Positions 8,639 to 18,441 are shown, counted from the stretch's first letter. The stretch is 64,000 nt of DNA from Pontivivens marinum (GCF_900231835.1 NZ_OCTN01000003.1:186001-250000); one strand, 5' to 3'. Program-made: numbers and translations. The notes: generated by a model from the letters alone, not told the origin.

Positions 8639-9736
8639 CTATGGCGGATTTCCGCTGAGCCGCGTGGCCACGATGCGCCAATCCCCTGTTATCGCATCGG
8701 CTGCATCCTCGCCCGTCAGCGCCCCGAACTTGAACCCATGCCCCGAATCAGCGCTAAGCCACAGGGTGCGACCCTGCCCGCGCAGCACGAAATCCTGGCT
8801 CGGCGCCATCAGGTAGAAATTCGCCACAGTTTTGATGGGTGTGTATTGGTCCAGATCGCGCAATCGCCCGCGATAAGCGTTGAGGATCGTTGCCGTATCA
8901 TCCGGCGTCACGTCCCGCTGTGTTTCGGGATCGCCCGGTTGGGTGTGCAGCCCGTAGCCGAGCTTTAGCGGCAGGCCCGCAACGGGTGGAATGCCCCACA
9001 GGTCGTCCTGCCCGCCCATATCCACCCATGCGGGGGCGTTCTGCCATGCGGCGCAATAGGCCGCTGGCGGGTCGGCATAAACCACGGTGGCGCGGCGGGC
9101 ATGGGTGTTTTGCGCAAACCACGGGTTCAGCGCGGGCAGGCCCACCCCCGCCGCAACGATCAGCCGGTCGGCCTGCATTGAACCGCGCGCCGTTTGGATC
9201 ATGGCGGTATCGGCATCCACCTGCGTTACTGGGCAATCGGGGATCAGGGTTACGCCGCGTGCGGTTAGCCAGCGCAGCAAGCCCTCAACAATGCGGTCCG
9301 ACAGCAATGCCCCGCCATCCTGCGTGACGAGGGCGTAGCGCACGCCCTCCGATTCAACCATTGGCAGGGTCTTGGGCAAATCCTCGGGCGGGATGATCTG
9401 GTGCTGCATGTTTGCCGAGGCTAGTTCGGCCCGCGCGATATCGGTCCAGTCGCCTGCGTTACGGCTGAGCGCAAAGACGCCCCGCGCCACATAGGGACGG
9501 GCATCGATATCGGTGAACAGGCGGTCCCATGCGGCATAGGCCTGCGCCATACGGCCCGCGTAATGGGGCTGCCCCGCATAGTGGCTGCGGATCAGGCGAT
9601 GGTGGTCCCAACTGGCGGATAGCGGATTGGGCAGCGGTTCACGTTCCACCACCGTGACTTGCCAACCGCGCAGGGTTAGGGCCCGCGCTGTGCACAGGCC
9701 GTTAATGCCGCCGCCGACGATCAGTGCTGTGTTCAT
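8639..9736 (-). CDS. FAD-dependent oxidoreductase (DAO / sarcosine oxidase-like)
   Basis: A 365-aa protein starting MNTALIVGGGINGLCTARAL, a Rossmann GxGxxG FAD-binding motif at residues 8-13, followed by the DAO-family segment WDHHRLIRSHY seen in monomeric sarcosine and N-methyl amino acid oxidases. A C-terminal LSADSGHGFKFGAL closes the FAD site as in that group. It probably oxidises a secondary or primary amine with O2 as acceptor; the substrate is unknown and no partner subunit is adjacent. Confidence 0.83.
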   Translation of the reverse strand: MNTALIVGGGINGLCTARALTLRGWQVTVVEREPLPNPLSASWDHHRLIRSHYAGQPHYAGRMAQAYAAWDRLFTDIDARPYVARGVFALSRNAGDWTDIARAELASANMQHQIIPPEDLPKTLPMVESEGVRYALVTQDGGALLSDRIVEGLLRWLTARGVTLIPDCPVTQVDADTAMIQTARGSMQADRLIVAAGVGLPALNPWFAQNTHARRATVVYADPPAAYCAAWQNAPAWVDMGGQDDLWGIPPVAGLPLKLGYGLHTQPGDPETQRDVTPDDTATILNAYRGRLRDLDQYTPIKTVANFYLMAPSQDFVLRGQGRTLWLSADSGHGFKFGALTGEDAADAITGDWRIVATRLSGNPP

Positions 9737-9799
9737 GGGTGCCTCCGTGACGGAGCTTGGCGTAGGGGGTGTTGCTTGGCAATCTGGCTGAGGCGTGGG

Positions 9800-10330
9800 C
9801 TAGTTCGGGCGCAGGTCCAGCATCCATTCGACATGGTCGGCAATGGCGGGGGGCCAGTCCTGCATGGCGGCAATCATGGTCGGGCGATCATGGGCGTAGA
9901 GGGCGCGGCTGGCCTCCTCGAAACGGGGCAGATCACCGGCGAGGTGCGACATAACGCGATAGGCTGCGTCGATGCGCGCCGGTTGCGGGTCGGTATCGGC
10001 GCGGCGGGCCTCCTCAACCAAGCGGCGCAAGGTGGCCGAGGCGCCGCCCTTTTGCTGCGCCAGCCAGTCCCAGTGGCGGGGCAGCAGCGTGACCTCCTTG
10101 GCCGTGACGCCCAATTTCGGACGGCCCGGTGCGCGTGGTGCGGCGGCGTGGCGGGTGCGGATTTCGTCCTGCGTTCCGCGCAAGTCCAGATCAACAACCT
10201 GCCCCGTCACGTCGCAGAAGATCAGCGCGGGTGCCTGCATTTCCGACACAGCAACGGCCACGTCGGGCAATGCGCCTGAGGCAACGATGCGCCCGTCGCG
10301 AAAGGCGGTGAATGTGGTGGTTTGGGTCAT
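9800..10330 (-). CDS. DUF2239 family protein
   Basis: A 176-aa soluble protein with the DUF2239 core GRPKLGVTAKEVTLLPRHW and LAQQKGGASATLRRLVEEAR (about residues 75-120), predicted mostly helical. The function is not established; the GRPKLGV-plus-helical pattern resembles ribbon-helix-helix proteins, which is only a suggestion. The start at 10330 is fixed by a GGAGAGCACC ribosome site; an earlier ATG at 10375 lies inside the operator-like region. The gene is transcribed divergently from nudC. Confidence 0.84.
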   Translation of the reverse strand: MTQTTTFTAFRDGRIVASGALPDVAVAVSEMQAPALIFCDVTGQVVDLDLRGTQDEIRTRHAAAPRAPGRPKLGVTAKEVTLLPRHWDWLAQQKGGASATLRRLVEEARRADTDPQPARIDAAYRVMSHLAGDLPRFEEASRALYAHDRPTMIAAMQDWPPAIADHVEWMLDLRPN

Positions 10331-10348
10331 GGTGCTCTCCTGCGCTCC

Positions 10349-10393
10349 TTTTACCCCGATAAAACCAGGAATCAATATTACCCGTATAATATT
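10349..10393. promoter_or_regulatory. Twin TTA-N6-TAA dyads between DUF2239 and nudC
   Basis: Two inverted repeats with the same core and 6-base spacer lie 27 bases apart centre to centre: TTTTA-CCCCGA-TAAAA (10349-10364) and AATATTA-CCCGTA-TAATATT (10374-10393). The second covers a perfect rightward TATAAT (10385-10390), a likely nudC -10. The AT-rich dyads stand out in GC-rich surroundings and look like a paired operator for an unidentified repressor. Confidence 0.55.
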
Positions 10394-10429
10394 ATTCGCG
10401 GGCGTTGCCTTTGCCCCGGCGGGGTCGGC

Positions 10430-11434
10430 ATGCTACCTGCGCTGAACAACGTATTTGCAGGGCTGGGCACGATGGACGAGCAGGTAACATTCGGGGGCGC
10501 GGATCTGGACCGTGCGGCGCATATTCGTGAGGACGCGATCGGCCTGTCCGCCGCGTGGTCCCACCCCAAGGTCGGCGTCATGGCCGTTTGGCGCGGCAAA
10601 CCCCTGATGAGCGACGGGCCTGAGCCGGATTTGATCTGGCTGCCCAGCGACCACCCTGCCCTGTCGCATGGTGTGGAAAAGCCGATCTTTCTGGGCCTGA
10701 CCAAAACCAGTGAGCCTCGCTTCGCAATTGATCTGTCCGCATGGGCCGAGCCCGCGGATGAGAGCAATGCCATGGCCGGTTTTCTGGACCCGTCGCGCAA
10801 TGGGGCGGCCTGTTTGCCCAGCGGCACGTCCTTTGCCGATATGCGCGCCAATATGGGTGTGTTGAGCCATGCGGATGCGGGCAATGCAGCAATGGCGCGG
10901 GGCATTCTGGAATGGCATCGCAGCCACCGGTTTTGTGCGCGCTGCGGCCAGCCCTCGGAACCGATCAAGGGGGGGTGGAGCCGCAAGTGCCCATCCTGCG
11001 GGACACCGCATTTTCCGCGCACGGACCCCGTTGTCATCATGCTGATCACCCACGGCAATGACGTGCTGGTTGGCCGTTCGCCCGGTTGGCCACAGGGCAT
11101 GTATTCGCTGCTGGCCGGGTTTATGGAGCCCGGCGAAACCATCGAGGCCGCCGTGCGACGTGAGGTTATGGAAGAAACAGCAGTCACCGTCGGTCCTGTG
11201 CGCTATCTGGCGTCGCAGCCATGGCCGTTCCCTGCCTCGCTGATGATTGGTTGCGCGGGGGAGGCACTGGACACCGAGATCACAATTGATCCGGTCGAGT
11301 TGGAGGACGCGATGTGGATCAGCCGTGAGCGCTGTATGAGCGCGATGAGCGGTCATGATCCCGAAATCCGCCCCGCACGACCGGGCGCTATTGCCCGCCA
11401 CTTGATCGACATGTGGCTACAAGACAGGACGTAA
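10430..11434 (+). CDS. nudC: NAD+ diphosphatase NudC (also NAD-RNA decapping)
   Basis: A 334-aa Nudix protein. It has an N-terminal domain, a four-cysteine zinc ribbon (FCARCGQ...RKCPSCG, about residues 172-193), the Nudix box GFMEPGETIEAAVRREVMEE and the NudC-specific SQPWPFP motif. It cleaves NADH/NAD+ to NMN and AMP and can remove NAD caps from RNA. The usual Nudix-box glycine after EEx is alanine here (REVMEETAV). The start is uncertain: ATG 10430 follows the predicted promoter by a suitable leader, while ATG 10472 (MDEQVTFGG) begins nearer the conserved part. Confidence 0.93.
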   Translation: MLPALNNVFAGLGTMDEQVTFGGADLDRAAHIREDAIGLSAAWSHPKVGVMAVWRGKPLMSDGPEPDLIWLPSDHPALSHGVEKPIFLGLTKTSEPRFAIDLSAWAEPADESNAMAGFLDPSRNGAACLPSGTSFADMRANMGVLSHADAGNAAMARGILEWHRSHRFCARCGQPSEPIKGGWSRKCPSCGTPHFPRTDPVVIMLITHGNDVLVGRSPGWPQGMYSLLAGFMEPGETIEAAVRREVMEETAVTVGPVRYLASQPWPFPASLMIGCAGEALDTEITIDPVELEDAMWISRERCMSAMSGHDPEIRPARPGAIARHLIDMWLQDRT

Positions 11435-11437
11435 GAC

Positions 11438-11851
11438 ATGCATCTGACCACCAGCACCCGCATCGAGCAGCCCAAATCCGCAGTTTTCGAACGGGTCAGC
11501 GATCCGGCCAGCTTTGCCGCGCTGAATGACAGCATCAACGTGGCCCCTGCCGGACCCGATGCATGGACGCTGACCGCCGATATGAACGGCTCCGAAGTTG
11601 CCGCCGATCTGGTGCGCACCACCTGCGATGCCGACGGAAATGTTGTTTACGAGGCATCGGCGCAGGGTCTGCTGATCACCGTTTCCTTCGCCATGACCGA
11701 GGTGGAATGCGAAACGGATCTGGAGGTCTCGCTCGACTTTGCGGGCGCGTCGATGAAGGGCAAGATGCTGATGCAGGGCCTGAAACTGATGGGCCCAAAG
11801 ATGCAAAACGGGCTGGAGAAGATGGTTCGCAAACTGGCGCGTACCGCCTGA
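11438..11851 (+). CDS. SRPBCC (Bet v1-like) family protein
   Basis: A 137-aa protein opening MHLTTSTRIEQPKSAVFERVSDPASF, the typical first strand and helices of an SRPBCC/polyketide-cyclase-like fold that encloses a hydrophobic ligand pocket. The C-terminus forms a long amphipathic helix (KGKMLMQGLKLMGPKMQNGL). It starts three bases after the nudC stop, so it is co-transcribed with it. The ligand and role are unknown. Confidence 0.75.
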   Translation: MHLTTSTRIEQPKSAVFERVSDPASFAALNDSINVAPAGPDAWTLTADMNGSEVAADLVRTTCDADGNVVYEASAQGLLITVSFAMTEVECETDLEVSLDFAGASMKGKMLMQGLKLMGPKMQNGLEKMVRKLARTA

Positions 11852-11918
11852 ACCTAACCGCGCGCACTGGACGTTTCGCGTGACGCACCTATCGTCATTG
11901 GAAACACGGGAGAGTTCC

Positions 11919-12758
11919 ATGCGCCGCACCCTAAGCTTCGTCTTTGCCCTTATCACCGCAGGATGTTCGCCCGCCGATCTGCTGAACGCGGTTTCGGGTT
12001 CGGATAATGTGCGCGAGACGAAGAACCTGAGCTACGGCCCGCTGGAACGTCACAGTTACGACCTGTACGAACCGGTGGCCGCGGCACCTGATGTGCCCCT
12101 GATCCTATACGTTCATGGCGGGTCGTGGCGTGAGGGGTCCAAGGATATCTACCGCTTCCTCGGCACGGCGCTGGGGGATGCGGGGTATCCTGTTGCGGTT
12201 ATGAATTACCGCCTAAGCCCCGAAACGGTGTTCCCCGGTTTTGTTGAGGATGCGGCGCTGGCGGCGGATCATTTTCTGGACGGGGACCGCCCTGTTGTCG
12301 TGATGGGTCATTCGGCGGGCGCGCACATTGCATCGCTGCTGGCCTATGATCCGCGCTATATGCAGACGCTAGGGCGCAGCAATTGCGATTTTGCGGGGTT
12401 TATCGGCTTGGCCGGACCCTATGAGTTTTTGCCCCTGACCGACCCCAAGCACATGGAAACCTTTCCCGAGGAAACCCGCGATCAAAGCCAGCCCTATAAC
12501 TTCGCCGAGGGGCCAAAGCCGCCATCGCTGTTGCTGCACGGGTTTGCCGATACCACCGTCCACGCCGAGGATACCGAGTTGATGAGCGCGGCATTGGAGG
12601 CAGCAGGCAATCAGGTGGATGCGCGGCTATATGACGGGGTGAGCCATATCGACATCATCAGCGCGTTTTCACGCTATGGCTATCTGCGGCGGGGTGCGCC
12701 CAGCTTTGGTGATGTGACGGGGTGGTTGGCGAATCTGCCCGAAAGCAACTGCCGATAG
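11919..12758 (+). CDS. Lipoprotein alpha/beta hydrolase (esterase)
   Basis: A 279-aa protein with a lipoprotein signal (lipobox ITAGC near residue 15), so it is probably anchored in the envelope. The hydrolase domain has the oxyanion motif VHGGSW, the nucleophile elbow GHSAGA, an acid in HGFADTTVH and a late catalytic histidine in GVSHIDI. This places it with the BD-FAE/carboxylesterase group that shares the HGG motif. A GGGAGA ribosome site precedes the ATG at 11919; the ATG at 11880 lacks one. Confidence 0.84.
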   Translation: MRRTLSFVFALITAGCSPADLLNAVSGSDNVRETKNLSYGPLERHSYDLYEPVAAAPDVPLILYVHGGSWREGSKDIYRFLGTALGDAGYPVAVMNYRLSPETVFPGFVEDAALAADHFLDGDRPVVVMGHSAGAHIASLLAYDPRYMQTLGRSNCDFAGFIGLAGPYEFLPLTDPKHMETFPEETRDQSQPYNFAEGPKPPSLLLHGFADTTVHAEDTELMSAALEAAGNQVDARLYDGVSHIDIISAFSRYGYLRRGAPSFGDVTGWLANLPESNCR

Positions 12759-12762
12759 GTGG

Positions 12763-12796
12763 GTTTCGGGGGCACGGAATGATGCGCCCCCGAAAC
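12763..12796. terminator. Bidirectional terminator between esterase and aspS
   Basis: GTTTCGGGGGC (12763-12773) pairs perfectly over 11 bases with GCCCCCGAAAC (12786-12796), loop of 12. It sits between convergent gene ends and could serve both, although neither side has a strong T-run. Confidence 0.6.
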
Positions 12797-12803
12797 GGTA
12801 TGC

Positions 12804-14576
12804 TTAGTCTTCCTTGACCACGCGCAGATGCAATTCGCGCAACTGCTCGTTCGTTGGGTCGGATGGTCCGCCCAGCATCAGGTCCTCTGCGCGCTGGTTC
12901 ATCGGGAACATGATGACCTCGCGGATGTTCGCCTCGTCCGCCAATAGCATCACGATACGGTCGATACCTGCCGCACAACCGCCGTGGGGTGGAGCGCCGT
13001 ATTTGAAGGCGTTGACCATGCCGCCGAAACGCTTGTCCACCTCGGAGTTCGGGTAGCCGGCGATCTCGAACGCCTTGTACATGATCTCGGGCTTGTGGTT
13101 CCGGATCGCGCCTGAGATCAGTTCGTAGCCGTTACAGGCCAGATCGTACTGGTAGCCCAGCGCCTTGAGAGGATCGCCGTTCAGCGCCTCCATCCCGCCC
13201 TGCGGCATCGAGAACGGGTTGTGCGAGAAGTCGATCTTGCCGTCCTCGGTTTTCTCGTACATCGGGAAATCAACGATCCATGCGAAGCGGAAGGTGTCCG
13301 TCTCGCTGATGTTCAGTTCCGTGCCGATGACGTTGCGCGCGCGGCCTGCGACGCCCTCAAACGCCTCAGGCTTACCGCCAAGGAAGAATGCGGCGTCGCC
13401 AACCTCAAGACCGAGCTGCTGGCGGATCGCCTCTGTCCGCTCAGGCCCGATGTTTTTGGCGAGAGGGCCTGCGGCCTCCATGCCTTCGCCCTGATCGCGC
13501 CAGAAGATGTAGCCCATGCCGGGCAGACCCTGTTCCTGCGCGAATTTATTCATGCGGTCACAGAACTTGCGGCTGCCACCGGTCGGGGCCGGAATGGCGC
13601 GAACCTGCGTGCCCTCCTGCTCCAGCAGTTTGGCGAAGATCGCGAAGCCGGAACCGGCGAAATGCTCGGACACGTCCTGCATGATGATCGGGTTGCGCAG
13701 GTCAGGTTTGTCCGAACCGTATTTCTCCAGCGCCTCGGCGTAGGGGATTTTGACCCATTCGGTGTCAACCTTACGACCGCCGCCGAATTCCTCGAAGATA
13801 CCCTGGATCACGGGCTGGACAGTGTTGAACACGTCCTCCTGCTCAACGAAGCTCATCTCCACGTCCAACTGGTAGAAGTCGGTGGGCGAGCGGTCGGCGC
13901 GAGGATCCTCGTCACGGAAACATGGGGCGATCTGGAAGTATTTGTCGAAGCCGCCAACCATGATCAGCTGCTTGAACTGCTGTGGGGCCTGCGGCAGCGC
14001 GTAGAATTTGCCCGGGTGCAGGCGCGATGGCACGAGGAAGTCGCGCGCGCCCTCGGGGCTGGACGCGGTGATGATCGGCGTCTGAAATTCGTTGAAGTCG
14101 ATATCCCACATCCGCTTACGAATGGACTTCACCACGTCCGAGCGCAGGATAATGTTGTCGTGCAGCGACTGGCGGCGCAAATCGAGGAAGCGGTATTTCA
14201 GGCGCGTTTCCTCGGGGTAGTCCTGATCGCCGAACACTGGCAGGGGCAGTTCGTCGGATTTGCCCAGAACCTCCAGCCCGCGCACATAGACCTCAACCTC
14301 ACCTGTCGGGATGTTGGGGTTTACCAGATCGGCCGAGCGGGCCTTGACCGTGCCGTCGATGCGGATCACCCACTCGGAGCGGACCTTCTCAAGCTCGGCA
14401 AAAACGGGGCTGTCGCTGTCGGCCAGAACCTGTGTCATGCCGTAATGGTCGCGCAGGTCGATAAACAACACGCCGCCATGGTCACGGACGCGGTGGACCC
14501 AACCGGACAGCCGGATATCGTCGCCCACATTATCGGAACGAAGGTCGGCGCAAGTGTGGCTACGATAGGCGTGCAT
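12804..14576 (-). CDS. aspS: Aspartate-tRNA ligase
   Basis: A 590-aa class II aminoacyl-tRNA synthetase of the bacterial long form. An N-terminal OB anticodon-binding domain ([21 protein letters not shown]) leads into the catalytic domain with motif 2 [19 protein letters not shown], the GAD insertion domain in the middle and motif 3 GIDRIVMLL near the end. Alphaproteobacterial AspRS of this type often charges both tRNA-Asp and tRNA-Asn, feeding GatCAB; that is expected rather than shown. The true start is MHAYRSHTC at 14576; a longer frame from 14630 has no support. Confidence 0.97.
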   Translation of the reverse strand: MHAYRSHTCADLRSDNVGDDIRLSGWVHRVRDHGGVLFIDLRDHYGMTQVLADSDSPVFAELEKVRSEWVIRIDGTVKARSADLVNPNIPTGEVEVYVRGLEVLGKSDELPLPVFGDQDYPEETRLKYRFLDLRRQSLHDNIILRSDVVKSIRKRMWDIDFNEFQTPIITASSPEGARDFLVPSRLHPGKFYALPQAPQQFKQLIMVGGFDKYFQIAPCFRDEDPRADRSPTDFYQLDVEMSFVEQEDVFNTVQPVIQGIFEEFGGGRKVDTEWVKIPYAEALEKYGSDKPDLRNPIIMQDVSEHFAGSGFAIFAKLLEQEGTQVRAIPAPTGGSRKFCDRMNKFAQEQGLPGMGYIFWRDQGEGMEAAGPLAKNIGPERTEAIRQQLGLEVGDAAFFLGGKPEAFEGVAGRARNVIGTELNISETDTFRFAWIVDFPMYEKTEDGKIDFSHNPFSMPQGGMEALNGDPLKALGYQYDLACNGYELISGAIRNHKPEIMYKAFEIAGYPNSEVDKRFGGMVNAFKYGAPPHGGCAAGIDRIVMLLADEANIREVIMFPMNQRAEDLMLGGPSDPTNEQLRELHLRVVKED

Positions 14577-14662
14577 AATATCTCTCCCGGATGGGCGTCC
14601 ACTGGATGCGGACGGTCCGAGCCGATACACCTTGCCTATCGTGCGAAGTCAAGGGAGCGTGC

Positions 14663-15112
14663 TCAACGACGTGTCGCGAAAAACCGCGTCAACAGCGCGC
14701 TGGCGGCCCTTTCCCCGATGCCCGGATAGATTTCGGGCCGGTGATGGCACTGCGGATGCGACAGAACACAGGGCCCCTGTTCGACCCCGCCGGATTTCGG
14801 ATCAGATGCGGCGTAATACAATCGGCCAATGCGCGCAGCGGCAATTGCGCCCGCGCACATCGGGCATGGTTCCAGCGTTACATGCAGGTCGGCACCGGTC
14901 AGACGCTCCTGCCCCAAAACCTGACAGGCCGCCCGAATGGCCAGCATTTCCGCATGGGCCGTGGGATCATTTAACGTACGGGTGCGATTGCCGGCCGCCG
15001 CAATAATCTCGCCCCCCATGACAATAACCGCGCCAACGGGCACCTCGCCCAATGCGGCGGCGTCCTCTGCCTGCTTCATCGCGGCATGCATATAGGAGGT
15101 AAAACGGGTCAT
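14663..15112 (-). CDS. tadA: tRNA adenosine(34) deaminase TadA
   Basis: A 149-aa zinc deaminase that converts wobble A34 to inosine in tRNA-Arg(ACG). The zinc and catalytic residues are in TAHAEMLAIR (H53, E55) and PCPMCAGAI (C83, C86). Its substrate tRNA-Arg(ACG) is encoded in this same window at 43026-43102. It lies divergent to rluB. Confidence 0.96.
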   Translation of the reverse strand: MTRFTSYMHAAMKQAEDAAALGEVPVGAVIVMGGEIIAAAGNRTRTLNDPTAHAEMLAIRAACQVLGQERLTGADLHVTLEPCPMCAGAIAAARIGRLYYAASDPKSGGVEQGPCVLSHPQCHHRPEIYPGIGERAASALLTRFFATRR

Positions 15113-15252
15113 ATCCCTGTTTGCCCGCCCCCGTGACAGGGCGCAACCGCGCGCATCGCATTCCCGAAATATCCTCGCCGAAGGCAGCTACGTTGCGACG
15201 TGCACCGCAATGTATGATTGCACGGATCGCCCGCCCCGCGTATGCGGTGCTT

Positions 15253-16062
15253 ATGACGAACACCACACCAGACGGCGAGCGGATCGCCAAACGCATGGCG
15301 CGCGCCGGACGCGCCTCCCGCAGAGAGGCCGAGCGCCTGATCGGCGAGGGTCGCGTGCGCGTAAACGGCAAGACAATCGACAGCCCCGCGCTGAACGTGA
15401 CCGCCGCCGACAAGATCGAGGTGGACGGTATCCCCTTGGCCGCGGCAGAGGCACCGCGCATGTGGCGCTATTACAAGCCTGTCGGGCTGGTCACATCCGA
15501 GCGTGACGAAAAGGGCCGCCCCACCGTATTCGACCGCCTGCCCCCTGAATTGCCCCGCGTGATGAGCGTCGGGCGGCTGGATCTGAACTCCGAGGGCCTA
15601 CTGCTGCTGACCAATGATGGTGAGCTGAAGCGCCGGTTGGAGCTGCCCTCCACGGGCTGGACGCGCAAATACCGCGTGCGGGCCAAGGGAAATCCGACCG
15701 AGGCAACGCTAAAGCCGCTGGAGCGTGGCATCGTCATCGACGGTGAGAAATTCCGCCCGATGACCGTCACCATTGACCGTGTGCAGGGCGCGAATTGCTG
15801 GCTGACCATCGGTTTGAAGGAGGGCAAGAATCGCGAGATTCGCCGTGCTTTGAACGAGGTTGGACTAGACGTGAACCGCCTGATCCGCGTCAGCTACGGC
15901 CCGTTCCAGTTGAGCGAGCTAAAGGACGGTGAGGTCGAGGAGATTCGCGGCAAGATCATGCGCGATCAACTGGGCATCAAGGCAGAACCGCAGGCCGTGC
16001 AACGCGCCCGCCGCGCGCCCCCTGCCGCAGACCCATCCCGAAGTCTGCGCAAGAAGCGCTGA
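15253..16062 (+). CDS. rluB: 23S rRNA pseudouridine synthase, RluB type
   Basis: A 269-aa RsuA/RluB-family enzyme. An N-terminal S4 RNA-binding domain (RIAKRMARAGRASRREAERL) is followed by the catalytic domain with SVGRLDLNSEGLLLLTNDG, whose aspartate is the pseudouridylation nucleophile, and GKNREIRRAL. The basic C-tail is typical. RluB modifies U2605 of 23S rRNA. The frame is open from 15121, but MTNTTPDGERIAKRMA at 15253 is the natural start before S4. Confidence 0.92.
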   Translation: MTNTTPDGERIAKRMARAGRASRREAERLIGEGRVRVNGKTIDSPALNVTAADKIEVDGIPLAAAEAPRMWRYYKPVGLVTSERDEKGRPTVFDRLPPELPRVMSVGRLDLNSEGLLLLTNDGELKRRLELPSTGWTRKYRVRAKGNPTEATLKPLERGIVIDGEKFRPMTVTIDRVQGANCWLTIGLKEGKNREIRRALNEVGLDVNRLIRVSYGPFQLSELKDGEVEEIRGKIMRDQLGIKAEPQAVQRARRAPPAADPSRSLRKKR

Positions 16063-16177
16063 ATTTTTTACGCTGCCGCTGTAAACGCGGCAGTGCACCT
16101 CTTCGTGTTAATGCACCGAACGCTTCCCATTGGGCGCTGCCGACTTTAGTTTATCCATCTCTGATGGAGGCACAGCC

Positions 16178-17071
16178 ATGGATCACAAAGCATTTCTAAC
16201 CTCTTTGAGTGCAGCCCAGCGCGATGATCTGACGACGCGCAGTGATGCCAAGGGCTTGCGGCACTTGGTAGGGCATTGGGGCGCGATCGCGCTGTGCCTG
16301 AACCTGATCCTGTTCAAAGTCCCGCTATGGCAGGCGATCATGGTTGTGCAGGGCGTCCTGCTGGTTTTTCTGTTCACGCTGCTGCATGAGACGAGCCACA
16401 AGACGCCCTTTGCAAGCGGCTGGATCAATGATGTGGTGGGGCATATCTGCGGATTCGTTCTGTTTTTGCCGTCAAACTGGTTCCGCTACTTTCACTTTGC
16501 GCACCACCGGTTCACGCAGATACCGGACAAGGATCCTGAGATGGAGGCCCCGAAACCGCAAAGCCGGGGGGAATATATCCGGCATGTCTCAGGCATTCCG
16601 GTTTGGATCAGTCATTTTAAAACGCTGATCGGTAACGCGGTAGGCGCGCAGCACGCTGACTATATCCCGACGGCGCGGCGCGGCAAAATCAAGACTGAGG
16701 CGCGGCTATATCTGGCCGGATATACCCTGTTGTTGGGGCTGAGTATTTGGCTGGACTCAACGGTGCTGATCTACATCTGGCTATTGCCGATATTACTGGG
16801 TCAGCCGTTTCTGCGTCTGTATTTGCTGGCGGAACATGGGCGCTGTCCGACCGTTGCAAATATGTTTGAAAACACGCGAACCACCTTCACCAACAGGTTG
16901 GTGCGGGCCATTGCGTGGAACATGCCCTTTCATACAGAGCATCACACCTATCCATCGGTGCCGTTTCATAAGCTGCCGGAGCTGCATGTGCTGGCCAAGC
17001 CGCATTTAATGGTCAGTGAGGATGGGTATGCAGAATTCAACAAGAACTACATTCGTGAGGCGCTTGACTGA
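16178..17071 (+). CDS. Membrane fatty acid desaturase family protein
   Basis: A 297-aa membrane protein with the three histidine boxes of the diiron desaturase/hydroxylase superfamily: HETSH (about residue 77), HFAHHRF (about 108) and HTEHHTYP (about 250), separated by paired hydrophobic helices. It probably acts on an acyl chain or a related lipid at the inner membrane; the regiospecificity and electron donor cannot be read. A GATGGAGG ribosome site precedes the ATG at 16178. Confidence 0.85.
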   Translation: MDHKAFLTSLSAAQRDDLTTRSDAKGLRHLVGHWGAIALCLNLILFKVPLWQAIMVVQGVLLVFLFTLLHETSHKTPFASGWINDVVGHICGFVLFLPSNWFRYFHFAHHRFTQIPDKDPEMEAPKPQSRGEYIRHVSGIPVWISHFKTLIGNAVGAQHADYIPTARRGKIKTEARLYLAGYTLLLGLSIWLDSTVLIYIWLLPILLGQPFLRLYLLAEHGRCPTVANMFENTRTTFTNRLVRAIAWNMPFHTEHHTYPSVPFHKLPELHVLAKPHLMVSEDGYAEFNKNYIREALD

Positions 17072-17109
17072 GCCCGTCGGCCTGAGGCTTCGCGGTAGTA
17101 TCTAGGGGT

Positions 17110-17137
17110 GCAGGTGCCGACCGAAATCGGCACCTGC
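17110..17137. terminator. Hairpin between convergent desaturase and glyA genes
   Basis: GCAGGTGCCGA (17110-17120) pairs perfectly with TCGGCACCTGC (17127-17137) across a 6-base loop. The position just past both stops indicates a shared terminator, though T-runs are lacking. Confidence 0.6.
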
Positions 17138-17145
17138 GTCGTTGA

Positions 17146-18441
17146 TCACATCTCGGGGTAGATCGGGAAGCGGTCGCACATTGCCTTGACCTTGGCGCGG
17201 ACGGAGGCTTCGACCTCGGCGTTGCCATCGGGGCCGTTTGCGGCGAGGCCGTCTACGACTTCGACGATCAGGTTGCCGATTTCCTCGAATTCCGCCTCAC
17301 CAAAGCCGCGGGTTGTGCCTGCGGGTGTGCCCAGACGGATGCCGGAGGTGACCATCGGCTTTTCCGGATCGAACGGGATGCCGTTTTTGTTGCAGGTGAT
17401 GTGCGCGCGGCCCAGTGCCTCCTCGGTCGCGTTGCCCTTTACGCCCTTGGGACGCAGATCGACCAGCATCAGGTGCGTGTCGGTGCCACCGGTCACGATG
17501 TCCAAGCCGCCCTTCATCAGCGATTCGGCCAGTTTCTGCGCGTTGCGGATGACCTGAGCCTGATAGGATTTGAATTCGGGGCGCAGCGCCTCACCAAAGG
17601 CCACAGCCTTGGCAGCGATCACGTGCATCAGGGGGCCGCCCTGAATGCCGGGGAAGATCGCGGAGTTTACTTTCTTCGCGATAGCCTCGTCATTGGTCAG
17701 GATCATGCCGCCACGTGGGCCGCGCAGGGTTTTATGCGTGGTTGTGGTGGCAACATGGGCGTGGGGGAACGGCGACGGGTGGTGGCCCGCTGCAACCAGA
17801 CCGGCGAAGTGCGCCATATCGACCAGCAGAAGCGCACCGACAGAATCAGCAATTTCGCGCATCTTGGCAAAATCGACCTGACGCGGAATCGCTGAACCGC
17901 CTGCGATGATCATCTTTGGCTGATGCTCAGTCGCGAGGCGCTGAACCTCGTCATAATCCAGCAGGCTGTCCTGACGGCGCACACCGTAATGCACAGCGTT
18001 GAACCACTTGCCCGACTGGTTCGGCTTCGCGCCGTGGGTCAGGTGGCCGCCTGCGTCCAGGCTCATGCCCAGAATGGTGTCGCCGGGCTTCAACAGCGCC
18101 GTGAACACGCCCTGGTTTGCCTGCGAGCCGGAATTTGGCTGAACGTTTACAAAGTCACAGACGAAAAGCTGCTTTGCGCGGTCGATGGCCAGGTTTTCGG
18201 CGACATCAACGTGCTGACACCCGCCGTAATAGCGGCGGCCCGGATAGCCCTCGGCGTATTTATTGGTCAGGACGGATCCCTGCGCCTGCATTACGGCGCG
18301 GCTGACGATGTTTTCGGACGCGATCAATTCGATCTCGTCGCGCTGACGTGTCAGCTCATCCGTCATGGAGCCGAACAGCTCGGGGTCGCGCTCAGCAAGG
18401 CTTTGGGTGAAAAAACCCTCATCACGTACAGAATTGGTCAT
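17146..18441 (-). CDS. glyA: Serine hydroxymethyltransferase
   Basis: A 431-aa PLP enzyme that converts serine and THF to glycine and 5,10-methylene-THF. The PLP lysine is in [16 protein letters not shown], with [10 protein letters not shown] near the N-terminus and [13 protein letters not shown] before the lysine. The start at 18441 is chosen because GAGGAG lies 6 bases upstream of it; ATG 18447 directly abuts that site. No glycine riboswitch is visible upstream. Confidence 0.97.
   Translation of the reverse strand: MTNSVRDEGFFTQSLAERDPELFGSMTDELTRQRDEIELIASENIVSRAVMQAQGSVLTNKYAEGYPGRRYYGGCQHVDVAENLAIDRAKQLFVCDFVNVQPNSGSQANQGVFTALLKPGDTILGMSLDAGGHLTHGAKPNQSGKWFNAVHYGVRRQDSLLDYDEVQRLATEHQPKMIIAGGSAIPRQVDFAKMREIADSVGALLLVDMAHFAGLVAAGHHPSPFPHAHVATTTTHKTLRGPRGGMILTNDEAIAKKVNSAIFPGIQGGPLMHVIAAKAVAFGEALRPEFKSYQAQVIRNAQKLAESLMKGGLDIVTGGTDTHLMLVDLRPKGVKGNATEEALGRAHITCNKNGIPFDPEKPMVTSGIRLGTPAGTTRGFGEAEFEEIGNLIVEVVDGLAANGPDGNAEVEASVRAKVKAMCDRFPIYPEM

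Noticed and set aside
10433-11401. Open frame of about 320 codons antisense to nudC
   Set aside because: Opposite strand of a gene with zinc-ribbon and Nudix motifs; no start context.
13221-14729. Long open frame of about 500 codons antisense to aspS
   Set aside because: It mirrors the codon structure of aspS, which has strong protein motifs; high-GC genes routinely leave open antisense frames. The antisense protein shows no domain.
16073-16093. Hairpin CTGCCGC/GCGGCAG after rluB as a terminator
   Set aside because: The T-run lies before, not after, the stem on the plus strand, so the usual order for an intrinsic terminator is not met.
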